A stretch of DNA of 64,000 nucleotides from Vanrija pseudolonga (GCF_020906515.1 NC_085849.1:3410001-3474000), one strand, 5' to 3'. Positions 1 through 13,171 are shown, counted from the first letter of the stretch. The notes: generated by a model not told the origin, from the letters alone. Translations and numbers: made by a program.

Positions 1-51
1 TGACGACCCCTCCATCTCGACTTTTGTTTGTCCACACACCACGCGTCCACC

Positions 52-1942
52 ATGGTCAGCCTATACAAGCCCGCGTTTGAGCGCTACTCGCCCGTCGACA
101 AGGAGAGGTAAGCTGCACAGCAACCGAGTAACCTAGCTGACGCCGCAGCTTCTCGTTAGTGCTCCACCTCCCACGTTCCTCACTGACCTGATAGCTACAA
201 GACGGTCGTCACGCGGTAAGCTGGCACAGGTTTGGCGAAGCTGACCGTCAGATGGCCCGTGATTATCACCAACATCGTGTCCGCCGTCAGCACTGTGAAC
301 CACGAGCTCACGTCTGACTCGAGCGCCGACGCCCCGGCCAAGCTCGCCGAGGGCAAGGAGATTGTCTCCAAGCTCAGCGCGCTCAAGCACAACATGGGCA
401 GGAACGGTGTCCTTGAGTAGGTTGGCATGATCGGCCAGCTGTACTCCACATGTATAGCAGCCGGCCACACCTTCCTCGTCCTGCTGATAGCCCAGACCCA
501 TCCCCGACGACGGCAACGCCAACCGCGCGTGCTACAACGACGAGCTCGCCGCGACTGCCGACGACGACAAGCGCTGGTTCACCGCCAACTGGCTCTTCGC
601 CGAGTGCTATCTGTGGGTGAAAGAGCATTGAGCATCCGCTTACCCGCCAGCTACCGCCTCCTCCGCTCGTACTTTGCCCTCACGGCCCATTGGAAGACGT
701 ATGACCCCTTCTTCGCGTCCAAGGCCGAGACGTACAAGTCGTCCTCTGGCGCGATCCTGCACCTCGCGCACGCGCTCAACTCGATGGTCGAGAGCAAGGA
801 CCTCCAGCAGGGCTTTGAGAAGGAGGGTAGCGCACTGGAGATCGCTTTCTGGTCAGTTAGCAAACGCCGAAATTCCCAACTGACGACGCAGGGAGATGGT
901 CCAGGCCGACCTGTGGGGCAACGCGACCGACCTCTCGCTCCTAACCGACCTCAAGTACGAGGACCTGCAGAAGCTCCAGGCTGTTGGATCTGCCGCGCAG
1001 GCCGAGCAGGCTGAGAAGATCCTCCGCAACGACCTGCCCAAGGTCTGGGAGCTGCTCAAGACGCTCAAGGATGGCCGGGTCGACATCGTCATGGACAATG
1101 GTGGGTGAAAGTCGTGTGGTCCGCACTGACCCACCAGCTGGATTCGAGCTCTACACTGACTTCATCTTCGCCGACTTCTTGTTGTCGTGCACGCCGTTCG
1201 TCAAGGAGGTCGTCTTCCAGTAGGTCCTCTGTCACGGTGTGTCTGACCTGTCAGCCCCAAGACGATCCCGTGGTTCGTGAGCGACGTGCTCCCCTACGAC
1301 TTTGAGTAGGTTTTAACTGGCCACTGTAGACCTGCTAACAACCCAGGTGGGCCATCGACTCGCTGTTCGACACGTCCTTCTTCGCGTCCCACGCGAACCT
1401 GAAGGAGGGCGACACCGAGGCGCTCTCGGCCCTCGCCGCGCGCTGGAAGGCGCACCAGACCTCGGGCCGCTTCCGCCTCTCGGTGCCCACCACCACCGCG
1501 CTGGGCGCCAACGTCCTTGCCGCAAACTTCTGGACAACGCAGTACGCGTACCAGGACCTGCCGGCCGTCGACCCCGCGCTTCTTGCCGAACTCCAGAAGA
1601 GCGACCTCGTCATGTTCAAGGGCGACTTGAAGTGGGCGCTACTGTGACATGAGAGGAAAGCTGACCACGCAGCTACCGCAAGCTCATCGGTGACGCCAAG
1701 TGGCCCGTCACGACGCCGTTCTCCGAGGCCCTTGGTAGGTCCCCATCGACTGTTGTGACAACCTACTCACGCCGCACCAAGGCCCCCTTGCCGGCAAGTT
1801 CAACCTCCTCTCCCTGCGGACCAACAAGGCAGACACCATCTGCGGCCTGCCCGAGGGCATCGAGGCGCGCCTCGACAAGGAGGCGCCAGACTGGCGCGTG
1901 TCGGGCAAGTACGCCGTCGTGTCGTTCGAGCCCAAGGCATAA
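52..1942 (+). CDS. DUF89 / ARMT1-type damage-control phosphatase
   Basis: Multi-exon gene; the ATG at 52 follows a CACC context. Spliced segments give a subfamily III DUF89 protein like yeast YMR027W and human ARMT1, a metal-dependent phosphatase thought to act on damaged sugar phosphates. Seen: the WPVI start of the fold, the metal-site segment around DNxGFELYTDF (split by an intron near 1108-1138), and the late motif GDLNYRKL followed by GDAKWP (around 1620-1700), a hallmark of this subfamily. The first exons are tiny: 52-107, 149-154 (6 nt) and 195-215, separated by introns of 41, 40 and 36 nt, each with CTGAC before the acceptor. The protein ends in a typical SGKYAVVSF-like strand. It converges with the next gene, 182 bp away. 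The family assignment is firm; the physiological substrate is unknown. Confidence 0.9.
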
Positions 1943-2124
1943 ACCCTTTAAAAACCTAGACCAACGTAGAATACATGGATGGGTGCTACAGTACACTGCC
2001 GAGCTCTGCTCGTACATACCATCTTGTGTCTACCGTGACAAACTATAGCTTTTACACGACAATTTTGATGGAGCGCTTCGCCACCAGGGCGAAGCAGCTC
2101 TTTACAGCCCGCATATACTGGGCT

Positions 2125-4770
2125 CTACAACATCTCTCTATTATCCTCCTCGACCGAGATGCCGTGGAAGGCGGCTTCGAGGCTGACGCTCCGCGAGTGG
2201 TGGTACAGCGCGCCGTCGTACTCGGCCGCGGCGATCATGCGGCTCGCACTGCGCGGCGTGAACAGGTCGGCGGGGGGCGACTGCCTGCCCGCCGTGTTGC
2301 CTGCTTGGCCCAGCCCGCCCCAGATGTGCCCTTGGCGCTTGTATGCCCCGGTGCGGGGCGAGACAGGCGGCTCGGGCGATTCGAGCTGAACTGTGGGGCC
2401 CTCGGAAACAGCAGCAGTTGCAGCCGCATTGGCAGCATTAGGCGGCGGGGAGCCCCCCGCGCCGGCAGAAGCAAGCATGCTCAACGTGCCGGGCGGCAAG
2501 ACGGGGATGGCGGACAAGTACGGGATGTGCTTGCGCTCCGCGGAACGCTCAGACGACGAGCTAGCATCCATGAGGGGCACGGTGCCGGCTGTCGGCGGAG
2601 ACGACGAGCTCGACGCGGTGCGTCCGTGGCCACGGAGCGGGGGCAGCGGCGTGTGACTGCTCTCAGGGGAGGTGGTCGCGGACGCCGTCCCGGCTGGCAC
2701 GGTGCTACTGTACCCGCCCAGTCCGGACGACGCGAGGCCGGACCCGATGGGCGGCCGGGGCGGGAACATTGCCGAACGGGGGCTCGACACACTGCTCCGG
2801 CTCCGTGTCCGCGTCGGCGTGTGGCTGTCGCTCGGGAGGGCGATGAAGACCAACTTGCCCGTCGGCTGGCCGAGCGCGAGGGAGAGGTTGACGCTCGATG
2901 CAAGGGGCGGCGCATGGGCGACTGACGAGCCAGAGGCTAGAGGTAACGGGCCGACGGGCGGGGCTCCGCTCGTGCTCGAGCCAGTCTTGCGCACCACCAC
3001 TTCCCAGCGCACCTCTTCATCCTCGCGCGCAGGGAGACAGGTGACGGAGACCTCGTAGCCGCCGCCGCGCTGCTCTCCAGGCTCGGGGGTACGGCAGACA
3101 GCCGAGAAGCGCGGGTTGGTAGACGCCGACGCTGACTGGTTGTGCTGTGTCCGCAAGGGGGCTGAGTTGGGAGTGCTGGGGCTCACGTTGGCTAGCTGCT
3201 CCGTGTCCTCCCCGAGACGCGGGGACGCGCCCATCGTCGGCGTCAGCGGCGGCGCGTTCTCCTCGGCGTCAGTCGTCGGGTCTGTGTTCGCACCACCGTC
3301 CTCGGCTGCCCCGTCGCTTGCAGAGCCCGTCCCCGCTGCCGAGGCCTCCGAGAAGCTCTCCGAACGGCTGTAGTGCTCCCTGTCGCCAGCAGCTTCGGAC
3401 CCAGTAGCGGTCTCTGACGCATCGATTGCAGTGGCAGTCGTGATAGGATTGAAGGTCGCTGCCGCGACAGCCCCAATCGTGGCCGCTTCCGCCTTTCGTC
3501 GTCGGCCACTCGGCTTGCGCGCAAGCCAGGCAGCGGTTTCCGCGCGCCATGCCGCAGGCGGGCTTGGTCTATTCTGAAGGTTGCTAAAGTGGGTGCGAGG
3601 CGGCATGGCCCCCTCGCTGGAAGTGGGGGATGGTGGCTGACTTCCGTGCTTGGCCGTTGGCGTCAGTGGCGCTGCGAGGGGCGATGATGCTGCGGAAGTC
3701 GCGGTGGTCAGGCCGCCGGTGCTCGGCGTGTGGGGTACCCCAGTGACGAGGCTGTGCGCGCTGCCAGTCGAGTGCTGGCTCGCGTGGGCACTGCGCTGGA
3801 CTCGCGGTGATCTCGGAGACGACGTGCGCACCGCCGATGTGTGTGGTGATGCGACCCCATCAGGCGGTGAAGCCTCAGCATTAGCGTTGCTGATCGGGCC
3901 GTTCAGGAAGGGGTGGTGATGTTGTGCCTGGGATGGCGGCAGGCGCTGGGGCAGCGGCGATACTGGCGCATCAGAGGGCTGAGCGGTAATCACGACGGTC
4001 GAGGGCGGACTCTCGAGATCTTCTCGTGCGCCAGCATTGTGGGAACCAAAGAAGCCAGTGCCGCCGTTGGATCGTCCGTGAGCTGCCTTTGCCCGCTCTC
4101 TTTCGGCATGGTATGCCGCCTGGGCCTGGCTGTGGGCTAATGCGGAGCCTGTGACGGCCGCACCCTTGCTAGGCGGTGGTAACGGCGAGCTATGCGGAGT
4201 TGAAGTGGCCGAGGGGGAGCCCGCGTCATCCTTGTGGTGGTGGTCTTTGTGGTGGTCTTTGTTGTGGTGGTGATGCCTCCCTCCTCGGGAAAATAGGCCT
4301 CCGCCAAAGCCGGTGCCGCCTCCGCTTCCTCCGGAGTCGGGCTCGACTCGCTCGCGGCTCCCTTTGGTGCTTAGCTTGCGTCGTAATAACCGCGCGGGGT
4401 TCAGGCGCGACGGACTGGACTCGACGGGCTGGGATGAAACAGATCCGGGGCTCGCGAGGAGGTTGCCCATGTTGGAGGATGATCGCGGCATGCTACCAGG
4501 CGGCGGGGTAGTCACATTGCGTGCTACGCCAGATGGCGGCGGTGGCTGCAGGAGGATCTGGGGCTGGGTGTACGAGCTGGGGCCTGCAAAGCCGCTACTC
4601 TGGGGTGGCGAGGACGCCATGCCTGTCGTTGCATACTGGCTGGGTAAAGGTGGTAGCCGTCCGTCGAGTTCGGGGGCGTTGTGGGTGCTGAGCTTGCCAC
4701 TGGCGTTTGCACTTTCCTGGCTGTAAATGGAAGCGCTCGTTCCAGGCCGATGGAACGGGTGCGGTGCCAT
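2125..4770 (-). CDS. Large disordered protein, unknown function
   Basis: Uninterrupted 881-codon frame with start at 4770 and stop at 2125-2127. Most of it is Ser/Pro/Thr/Gly-rich and looks disordered, with a His-rich patch near residues 165-178 ([16 protein letters not shown]) and a basic patch [13 protein letters not shown] at about residue 131. The one ordered-looking block lies near residues 570-645: [20 protein letters not shown], a variable linker, then [20 protein letters not shown], which has beta-strand character. This block reads like a small conserved domain of basidiomycete hypothetical proteins, but I cannot name it. No membrane segment or catalytic motif was seen. The strand choice is supported by frame length and by the ordered block. 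Upstream lies a 5.7 kb gene desert that probably holds its promoter and leader. Confidence 0.75.
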   Translation of the reverse strand: MAPHPFHRPGTSASIYSQESANASGKLSTHNAPELDGRLPPLPSQYATTGMASSPPQSSGFAGPSSYTQPQILLQPPPPSGVARNVTTPPPGSMPRSSSNMGNLLASPGSVSSQPVESSPSRLNPARLLRRKLSTKGSRERVEPDSGGSGGGTGFGGGLFSRGGRHHHHNKDHHKDHHHKDDAGSPSATSTPHSSPLPPPSKGAAVTGSALAHSQAQAAYHAERERAKAAHGRSNGGTGFFGSHNAGAREDLESPPSTVVITAQPSDAPVSPLPQRLPPSQAQHHHPFLNGPISNANAEASPPDGVASPHTSAVRTSSPRSPRVQRSAHASQHSTGSAHSLVTGVPHTPSTGGLTTATSAASSPLAAPLTPTAKHGSQPPSPTSSEGAMPPRTHFSNLQNRPSPPAAWRAETAAWLARKPSGRRRKAEAATIGAVAAATFNPITTATAIDASETATGSEAAGDREHYSRSESFSEASAAGTGSASDGAAEDGGANTDPTTDAEENAPPLTPTMGASPRLGEDTEQLANVSPSTPNSAPLRTQHNQSASASTNPRFSAVCRTPEPGEQRGGGYEVSVTCLPAREDEEVRWEVVVRKTGSSTSGAPPVGPLPLASGSSVAHAPPLASSVNLSLALGQPTGKLVFIALPSDSHTPTRTRSRSSVSSPRSAMFPPRPPIGSGLASSGLGGYSSTVPAGTASATTSPESSHTPLPPLRGHGRTASSSSSPPTAGTVPLMDASSSSERSAERKHIPYLSAIPVLPPGTLSMLASAGAGGSPPPNAANAAATAAVSEGPTVQLESPEPPVSPRTGAYKRQGHIWGGLGQAGNTAGRQSPPADLFTPRSASRMIAAAEYDGALYHHSRSVSLEAAFHGISVEEDNREML

Positions 4771-7700
4771 GGTGCCGACGGCCGCAGCGGCGCGTTATCA
4801 AACAATGGATGAGATGGATGAGCGAGATGTCAACAACAATGCGAGTGGGGGAGACTGCGAGGGCGTCAGCGTCGGTCGGTCGGCGGCGGCGTCGTCGTCG
4901 TCGTCGTTCATCGGGGCGCCCGGTGGGTGGTGGTGGCCAAACGTGCGCCATCCATCCCCACCTTTGCCATCTCTTCGCTTTTGGCCGATGGACGGCATGC
5001 AGCGATCGCAACAAACCATCTAACCATTCGCCGCTTCAAGACACGTACGGTGATTGTCCGCCCGTCTTGGCAGCGTCACCAAGACTGGCTAGCTTGCGAC
5101 CACGGCCGGGCCGCGGAAGTGTCTGAAAAAACGCGTTGGATGGAGCAAGCCGAGGATTGAGATGACGCGGAAGGAAGTGGGTGGGCGGCAGGCCAGCAGA
5201 CGTCGATTGCAGCGGCGGGCCGCGGGTGTCGCTGCTGCCCGTCTTGGGTCGAGCTAAGTAGGCCGTGACGGTCGATGGGCTCGTTGTTGACGCTGCTGTT
5301 GCTGCTGCTGCCAAAGGATATGGATGTGTTCGTCAAAAGTTGTTGTCGTTGATGAGATAGATATGGTGGGGCCAGGGTTGCAGAATAGCATCCATTCACG
5401 CCGTGGCTGGGCGGGAACGGAGCGGGTTGAGCTTAAGTGGTGGTAAGCTCGCGTTCGAGGACAAGCTTAAGAGAGAGGCCGAATCTGTGTCCTAGAGATG
5501 CTGGGTCGTCGTCGGTCGTGGGCGGTCGTCGAGGTTGTGGAGCGATGGGGGTGGGTGGGGTGTGAAGGTGCGAAGGGGTGGTTGTCAACATGAGCGTGGT
5601 CGTCGAGGAGGAGGACACAGGTGGCAGCAGCAGCAGCAGCATGCTACTACCGCGGCAGTTCGTTGTCCATCACAGCCAGCGTGCAGCATGTCTCTCTGCC
5701 TCTGTCCTCGCCGGCAGCAGCAGCAGCAGCAGCAGCGAGGAGCACAGAGTATGGTTGATTCAAGCTCGGGTCTGGGTCAGGATACAGTGCACCTGGCCGA
5801 AAGGGGCGGCGGCACCGTCGAGGGCGCGTCACCCAAAGGCCCATAAACATAGTTTGAGTGGCGACAAGGCTTGAGCACGGCGGCTCGATTCAGGGTCAAC
5901 TCGTCAAACCACGGCAGGGTTAGAAGCACAAGAAGCGCATTTCAGCAAACCCTGGACAAGTGGCAGTGGCAGCGCAGAGCAGCAGCACCACCCACCCACC
6001 CATCTTCCCTCCCTCGCCAGGCGTCGTCTGCTCGTGATGATCCTCTAGCGCTTTTGGGACAAGCCCTGAAAGCCCATTTAGTCCTGCCGCCGTCGCCGTA
6101 CGTGTGTGCTGGTCGCCTCTGGCCTCCTCCTCCTCGCCGCGACCTGTTTCATGCAACCACCCAGCTCTGAGGAGACAACGATGCGCGGCGCGGCGCGCGC
6201 ACGGCACGAAAGCACAACTCTGAGCTTATGTCACCCTGGCTCCCAGGTGCCTTTTTTGGGCGGGTCGAGTTGGGCTTCACACCCGCGCTCGCTGGCCCCC
6301 CCGCCAGGCCAGCAAGCTCCAACTGTCGCTTGGTTGCTCTGTGACGTGTCGCGCCGCGCGCCGCGTTGGTGTGCCCCACCCTGCCAGCCCAATGGACACA
6401 ATGGTGATGATGAATCAAGGGCACTACTGCTCGCCCATTTGAGCCTTGAGACGCGTCCGTGCGCGCGTCCCTGAACTAGTCATTGGGTCATTGCATGCTA
6501 TTGATGCCGGCTGGCTGGCGCGTGCTGTGCACAAGGAGTTCACTGTTCGGCCAACGCAACGACAACGTCCCCGACCAAGACAGTGACGACGACGACAATG
6601 ATGGGCAACAAAGCGAGGCGAGGCAAGCCGCAAGGTACCTGCCTGCCCGCTCGGAGACAAGCCCTCCCGTCAAGCCACTCCCTGCACGTTGTGTTCCGGT
6701 GGCACTTCACTGGTGCTCGCCTAGGCAGCAGGATGCAGATCATGGGCATGCGCGACAAGGGAATGGGAGCCGTGGTGGCGATGGCTTGGATGGATGCTAA
6801 TGCGCTGCGGTTCCCTGCCTCCGGGAAGGATGGTAGCGTGCGTTCGACGGCGAATTCAGCTGCTTCCTGCTGCACTTGCAGCCGAGGCGGCGCCATGGCG
6901 TTGATCCTTGCTGCTTGCTTGCTCTTCGGTTGCTGCTTGCCAAGACGCCGCCGAGCGCACAAGTTTGCCCGTGACGGCGTCGTAACAGTGAGACATGGCA
7001 CCGGCGACTGACTGCTGCACGCCTCCGCGCCCCGACGCACGCCCCGACGCCCCGACGCCACCGTAACATGACCTCGTCGCCGCGGGCTGCGCCGAGACAA
7101 AGGCGCACGAGAGGATAACCCGACGATGTGCCAACACACTGCGAACAGGTGAGAAGAACAACACCCAGCACCCGGGCATGCGTGGCAGACCTCGCCTCCT
7201 CCTTTGTTAGCCACTATCCCCCATCGTGTGTTCACCGCATCCACGACGCGTCCTCGTCCAGCCCACGACGACCCAAGCAACCCAAGCAACAACCCGTGCA
7301 TACGTTGTCGTCCGCAAGCAGCCCCAACACAAAGTCAGACGCGTCGCGCCGTAACATGGCTTTCTTAGGACAATGTTGGCGGCAGCCTGAAACACACCAA
7401 CCCCTCCACGGGCCGGAAGCGCGTCGTGCCCGCCCCACCCGACGGGCACTGCTTTCGGCATGCGAGAGTGGTGGGCGATGGGCCGATTGATTGATGGCAC
7501 CTCCTAACCCGAAGACAGGCAGTCGCCGCCCATCTCTTCGTAATGATACGAAGCGAGCGAGCCTCTCGACAGATGAGGCATGTCGCGTTTCTTCGGCCCG
7601 TTTCAACGCGACGGATTTGTGTCCAAGCGACCGACACTGTTCGGCATGTGGGCATGGCGGTCGGTCGTGTGGCACGTCCCCAAAGTAAGTCGCCAAGTCG

Positions 7701-10448
7701 ACAAGGACGAGCGAGGCGTGCGAAATGTGAAGTAAGATTGGAAACGCACACGGCAGACACCGGCAGGGCAGGGGGTGGTCGGTCGATGCCCACCGGCGGG
7801 CGTGGCAATGAGTGGCAATGCCATGTTGGCCCCATGGGCGGCTTACGTTGTGTCCTCTCATGTGGGGAGCTGGTCCGCGAGCGAGCGAGCGTTCCTCGCG
7901 CTGCGGCGTTCGTCGGCTCCGCAGTGGCACTGCCTACTGCTGCGTCGCCCGTCGTCCCCGCGCTCTGCTTCTGGCGGGCACGCCACGCCGTTCCGCGTCC
8001 TCGTCCACGTCCACCGGCGTCGTCGTCGTCGTAGTCGTTGTCGCCACTAAGCAGCGCAGCCGCCACACTCATCCTAGATCGCATTACAAGGGTAAACCTG
8101 TTCCAATCAATCTGATCAATACAAGGGCACCGGCATCGCCACAACGATACATGCCGCGAACCTTACCTTACGCTCATTAAACGATTGCTCCGAAGCAGCA
8201 GTCGCCGGCCGTACGACATGTCCCGTGACCTCCGCGTCGCCCCAGATCTCCGGGCCGCAGCGGAACGCAGCGAGGAGGGCTTACGAAATACAACGGTTCG
8301 TCTGTCACGGGGCTTGTATGCTGCTAGCCTGGTATCAGAGGCACCGGCGGCGGCGAGGTGGAGCGCGCAGCAGCTTCGGCAGTGATCACCAGCGCGCGGG
8401 AACAAGGCGGTCGTCGTCGCCACCTGTCTGTCGTCACTGCGCAGACCAGATCCGTGACCATGCCGCGAGGCATGTCGAATGGCCGTCGTCAAGCAGCAGC
8501 GACCACACAAGTCAGGTGACACGGTTCGAGAACATGACTACTTGGTGCACTTGCGACACGGTGCCTCGGCGACCCAGAAGCGACGAGACCGTGGGATGTG
8601 CGGCTGGCAACTGCTGCCGTCGTCGTCGTCGTACCTGCGTAGTCTTTGTGCCTTGCGCTGCCTTGCGTTGCGTTGCCTTACTGCACTTTCCAGCGACCGA
8701 CTGTGCAGCAGCATCGCCCCCGAGGGGCCGACACTGCACGCCAGTTGGGCCGATCATGACGCCGGCGGTTGCTGGCATCTTATGAAACCCAACGAACATC
8801 ACTTCTTGCCGGCCGGCCGACCGAGCGAACAACGGAAGAAGACGCGAGTCACCTCGCCGACCGAGGTTGTTGACGTGGTGTGCCAGCTTGGATCTAAACT
8901 AGGCTCGTCCGTCAGGGGGTTGGAGCCGGCGTAAGGACGCCGATGTAGCAGCTATCCATCATCAAATCAAGCACGCAGCAGCAGCACCATCATCATCGCG
9001 CGTCGCCAGCCCATCCTTGCTTGAGCACCAAGCCTCGCACGACGACACTTCCGGCCTGGTCGGCGCTCCCTGTTTTCCTTTCAGACATGACACGGCTCCC
9101 CTTGGCAGCGCAGCGACATTGATTCAATGCACTACGTACGCCGCCGTGAGGAATGGGAGTGGAATTGGGTTCATGCAGTTGAGCTGGGTGGGACTCGTTC
9201 CTCGCGCTTGGTTGGTCTTTTCCGCTGCATGCGTTGCAGCTGCTGCGCGGCTAGGAAGGAGGACAAGTCACGCCGATGCATGCATGCCGAGGGGTGGGTT
9301 CCGGCGGCGGGCTTGGCCGCCACTGGGTGGGCGAGTACCATGTCGGCCCCGCACCTCCCCCACCCACGCACCCACTTTGCATTGGCCTTTGGGGGGGTTT
9401 AGCGACGTCGTAAGCCAAGCTCCTTGCCTGCTTGCTTGCTCCGTCCGTCAAAGCGGTAGGTACGATTCAATGTCACTGCGTCGGTGGCTGCTGCTTCTTT
9501 CTGGGGCACAGTGCGGAACGGGTGCACCTACCTCCCCCGTGTGAAGCATAATCCGGCGTCTTGGCTGTCTGGGGTTGTTGCATCATGTGGGCGGGCACTA
9601 TGAGGCAGACGTCGAGTGGGGTATACGACTTTGCAGTGGGAACACTGGGCGCCCCACAATGAGCAAGCAGGGCCTGGGTGGTGGTTTCTGTGCGGTGAGC
9701 ATATGGTCGTGGTGATGATGACTCAAGCGAGCCTGGACAGTCGCGTCGTCGAGACCCAGCGTCGCGCGCACCACGTCGCGCCCGTCGCGAACGAACGCGT
9801 CTGTGTCGACGTGGACGTGGCCTGACGGCCGCGAACGAGCGAACGAGCGCGCGCGCACGCTGTCGTCAGCACGTCGCAGCCCGACGCGTAGCCCCTGTGC
9901 GTGGCGGCCAGAACTTGTTCTCGCCACGTAAGCCGGCGAGAGCGCGTGGTGCGACGCCGATGCGCGTTGCTCGCTCGCTCCACAATGAAACTGTGTGAGT
10001 CACTTGTATGCACACACAAGTCGCGCTCTCGACGATCGACATTAGACGGGTCGCGTCTCTGTGATCGACGGGTCGTGGTCGCGTCCTCTGATGCCAGCAA
10101 CAACCGGTTGTCAACTACCGTGTCTACTGCCGAGGACAACTCGAGCCGTAGTGTGTCTGCTATTCCGACCACGGCAAGCTATTCTCTCCCTCGCAGCGAC
10201 CTATTCTCGCACCCAGCTGTGTTGACTCTACCATGGTACATGCATACTATTCAATGTATCTAGCTACAACCGCCGCGCGTGATGACATTGACGCGGTGGT
10301 AATCCTACAACTAACGCATAAAGAAAAAGAGGAAATAGAGTGTTTCAAGTGCCGATGTAGATAGATGGTTGATGCTGGGGTGTTTAAACTGAAAGACCGA
10401 AATAGTAAAAAGCAAAAAGCTGTTGATGGTGTTGGGACGTCTCAGACG
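4771..10448. other. Gene desert 1, no supportable gene
   Basis: 5.7 kb between two minus-strand genes. It has many short overlapping frames on all strands, as expected of GC-rich noncoding DNA, but none shows a recognisable domain or a consistent exon series. The first kilobase next to the 881-aa gene holds triplet runs: GTC repeats near 4884-4912, GCT/GTT repeats near 5290-5311, and CAG runs near 5624-5641 and 5716-5737. These probably lie in the promoter or 5' leader of that gene. An A-rich stretch near 10317-10340 may contain the 3' end of the kinase transcript. Nothing else could be identified. Confidence 0.6.
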
Positions 10449-11886
10449 TTAGAGGAACATTGCAGGCGTGGCAAAGGGGGCGGGGGAAAATCGTGGCGAC
10501 TTGCGCTGGCCGAGAGCCTCAAACATGGGAGCAGTGAGGGACGAGACCGAGGCGACGCGCGGGGTAGGGGCGACGAGGTGCGAGTGGTCACCAGAGTAGC
10601 CCAGGCGCGGGGTCGCAGGGAAGCGCTCCTCGTTGGACGAGGTCGAGCCCGATGACCGCAATGGGTTGGGCGAGAGCGAACCAGAGTCGGCGCGGAGCGC
10701 GGGGGGGAGCTCAGTGTCGAGCTCGGGGTCGTCGAACGAGAACACGGGCTCGGCGTCGTCGGACACGGGCGAGTCGTAGTAGTTCGCGTCGGTGGGAATG
10801 GCAGCGGGGACGTAAACGGGGGGAGGGACGGGGGGAGGCTTGACGGCGGCGGCGCGGGTGGCAGCGTCGTCAGTGAACGAGTCGAGCTCGTAGATGAGGT
10901 GACGGAGGCGGTCGAGGCTGATGCGGTGCTCAGGCTCGAGGGTGAAGATTTGGGTGAGGATGTCGAGACATCCGGTCGAGATGGGGAGGATGCGGCGGAG
11001 GAAGGCCGTGTCCTGGAGGAAGGCGGCAAAGGACTCGTCGGTGGGCGACGCGCAGCGCCATGGGTTGCGACCACAGACGAGGTTGACGAGAATGACACCG
11101 AGCGACCAGACATCGGCGGTGCGGGTGGGATACGAGCCGGCCGACGAGTGCCACTCGCCGAGGCATTCCGGTGCAATGTAGAATGTCGAGCCGCATCCGA
11201 ATTCCGTCGACGTGGGTTCGGACGTGGCAAGGCCAAAGTCGACGATGCGGACGCGCGTGCCGTCGGCCGAGCAGACAATGTTCTCGGGCTTGACGTCGCG
11301 GTGAGCGATGCCGAGCTGGTGGAGCCAGTCGACGCCGTCGAGGATCTGCAGGAACACGGAGCGGATGAGGTCGTTGTCTCCGGCGTACTGGGAAAGAATG
11401 TTAGCACACTGTCGACGTTGGTGGCAAAGTGGGAAGAGGGCGGAGGATAGGGTGGGAAGAGGCAGTGCCAAGTTCCAAGGTAGCTTGGCGGTGTGTGCCT
11501 TGTCGTGGCACAGACTATGCATTGAACACAACACTTACCCGCTGCTTTTCGGTGATCATGGCGAAGAGGTCACCCTCGTCTCCATAGTCCATGACGACGT
11601 AGACAGCCTCGGGCTCCTCGATAAGGCGGTCCATGTTGATGATGGAGGGATGCCTTGAGGCGCGGCGGTGGAGAGCAATTTCGCGGAGCTGGAAGCGGCG
11701 TTGCCTGTCGTCGATGCCGTGACGGCGGAGCTGCTTGACAGCACGCTTGATGGGCCTGCCATAGCGGTAGTCGAGGGCGTAGAAGACGACGCCGTAAGCA
11801 CCGTTGCCGATCACAGACACGAGCTGGACGTAACCATTGTCAATGAAGCGAGGGTGGGGGTGGGACGAGCACGACGAGACGGTCAT
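10449..11886 (-). CDS. Ran1/Pat1-Sks1-Vhs1-like Ser/Thr protein kinase
   Basis: Two exons (11886-11539 and 11387-10449) joined in phase 0 across a 151-nt intron give about 428 aa. Kinase hallmarks are complete: glycine loop GNGAYGVV, the catalytic Lys in RAVKQL, the HRDVKPEN catalytic loop, DFGLAT, an activation segment ending in APE (FYIAPECLGE) and DVWSLGVIL. The N-terminus (IDNGYVQLVSVIGNGAYGVV) and the YALDYRYG segment match the fungal Ran1/Pat1, Sks1 and Vhs1 family, which controls the mitosis-meiosis switch in fission yeast and glucose-related growth in budding yeast. The C-terminal 130 residues are disordered and Ser/Pro-rich. An in-frame upstream ATG at 12030 would add 48 His/Thr-rich residues; 11886 is preferred because MTVSS lies just before the conserved start. 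The gene stands between two deserts. Confidence 0.9.
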
Positions 11887-11937
11887 GACGGATTTCGTAA
11901 ACGGGGGGTGGGGGTTGGTGGCGAGGGGGGGGAGGGT

Positions 11938-11961
11938 GGTGTGTGTGTGTGTGTGTGTGTG
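11938..11961. repeat. (GT)n microsatellite in the kinase leader
   Basis: An uninterrupted GT dinucleotide run on the plus strand. It lies between the two possible kinase start codons. If the upstream ATG at 12030 is used, it encodes a Thr-His repeat; otherwise it is in the 5' leader. Length polymorphism would be expected. Confidence 0.8.
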
Positions 11962-12136
11962 GGCCCGTGTTGTCGTTGGGCGTTTATTGTTGGTTGGTTG
12001 TTGGTTGTTGTTGGACAAAGGTGGTGACAAACCCAGGTGTGGCGGTGGGTGTGGGCGGCGGCAAGGACGTGTTGGTGGGGGACTCGTTAAGAGGCTTTGT
12101 TGGGCAGCGGCGACGACGAGGTGACGCGCGGCTGGG

Positions 12137-12157
12137 TATTATTTAAATGAATAAAAA
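12137..12157 (-). promoter_or_regulatory. AT-rich core promoter candidate of the kinase gene
   Basis: In GC-rich surroundings there is a short AT island that reads TCATTTAAATAATA on the minus strand, about 250 nt upstream of the kinase ATG. It is followed by a CA-rich leader containing a (CA)n run. The same core, TCATTTAA then TAATA, recurs upstream of the pyruvate dehydrogenase gene. This is inference from composition and position only. Confidence 0.3.
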
Positions 12158-13171
12158 CGGAAATCTATAAGTGACAATGAAGAGAGATGAGATGAGATGA
12201 GAAGTTCGTCTTGCAGACGTCAAGACGGAAGGAAGGAGGGGGAATGGAGATGAATCGAGGAGAGGAGTCGGGTTTGATGAAGGGATGGAGGAAGTGGGCC
12301 AGCAAGGCCAGGTTTCAAGGAAATGAAGGTAAAGAGATGGCGGGGAACTGGCGCGCGACGTGCATATTCTGGTCAGGTCCATTTTTGAGCTTGGGTTCTC
12401 CCTGTGACACGGCTGACTTGGGCATCTGTTCCAAGGTTGGGCGGTGTTGGCTGGCTCGGCCGGCCAGCCTACGTGCAGTGCAAGACCCTGGGGAAACCAA
12501 GACTGAGCAAGCCGCGGCATCAGGCATCAGGCAGCGAAGCGCGCGAGGCGGCGGCAGCGCAGCACCACTGCGTCTGTTCCGTCCTGGGCAGAATAGGGTG
12601 GGTTGGTCCCGACACCAGCAGGGCAGGGGGTCAAGTTACGGGAAACGAGCCAGCCAGCGAGCCGGCACGGTGAGGGCGGCAGCCGCGCGGCGGCAAGCGG
12701 CAAGTGGTAGCATATGCTGCAGCATGGCGGCCGGCGGCGGCGGTGGCGGCAAGAGGAAGGAAGCCAGCGTCATCGCCGGCAAGCCAGACTGGCTGTAGAC
12801 GTGTCGCGTTCTTTTTTTCCTATGGCAAAGGGCCAAGGGTAGGCGCTTACGTTGATGGGGCAGGCAGGCGTGAGCCAACGGGGGCCCAAGGGTGGCGGCC
12901 CGAAGGCAAGACAGCCGCAGGCAGGATGCATCGCAGCCTAGATCGATAGGTAAGTATCCGATCATCGTCATGCTCCGGGCGGGAAGCAGAATGTGCGTTG
13001 CGAGAGGGTTTGAAAAGCATGTGCGTGCGTGCGTGCGTAGGCGGGGGGGGGGGAAGCAGGTGAGTGCGTGTGCGTTGTCGTCGTGCGTACGTCGTGTGCG
13101 TGCGTAAAGGTGGGCGAGAGGGCGAGGGGCGAGGGCGAGGCACGGCTGTGTCGTTCGTTCGTCTCGGTCGT

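Noticed and set aside
6540-8144. Overlapping minus-strand frames of 232-259 codons
   Set aside because: Three mutually overlapping frames cannot all be genes and none shows a domain or a codon pattern like the real genes here.
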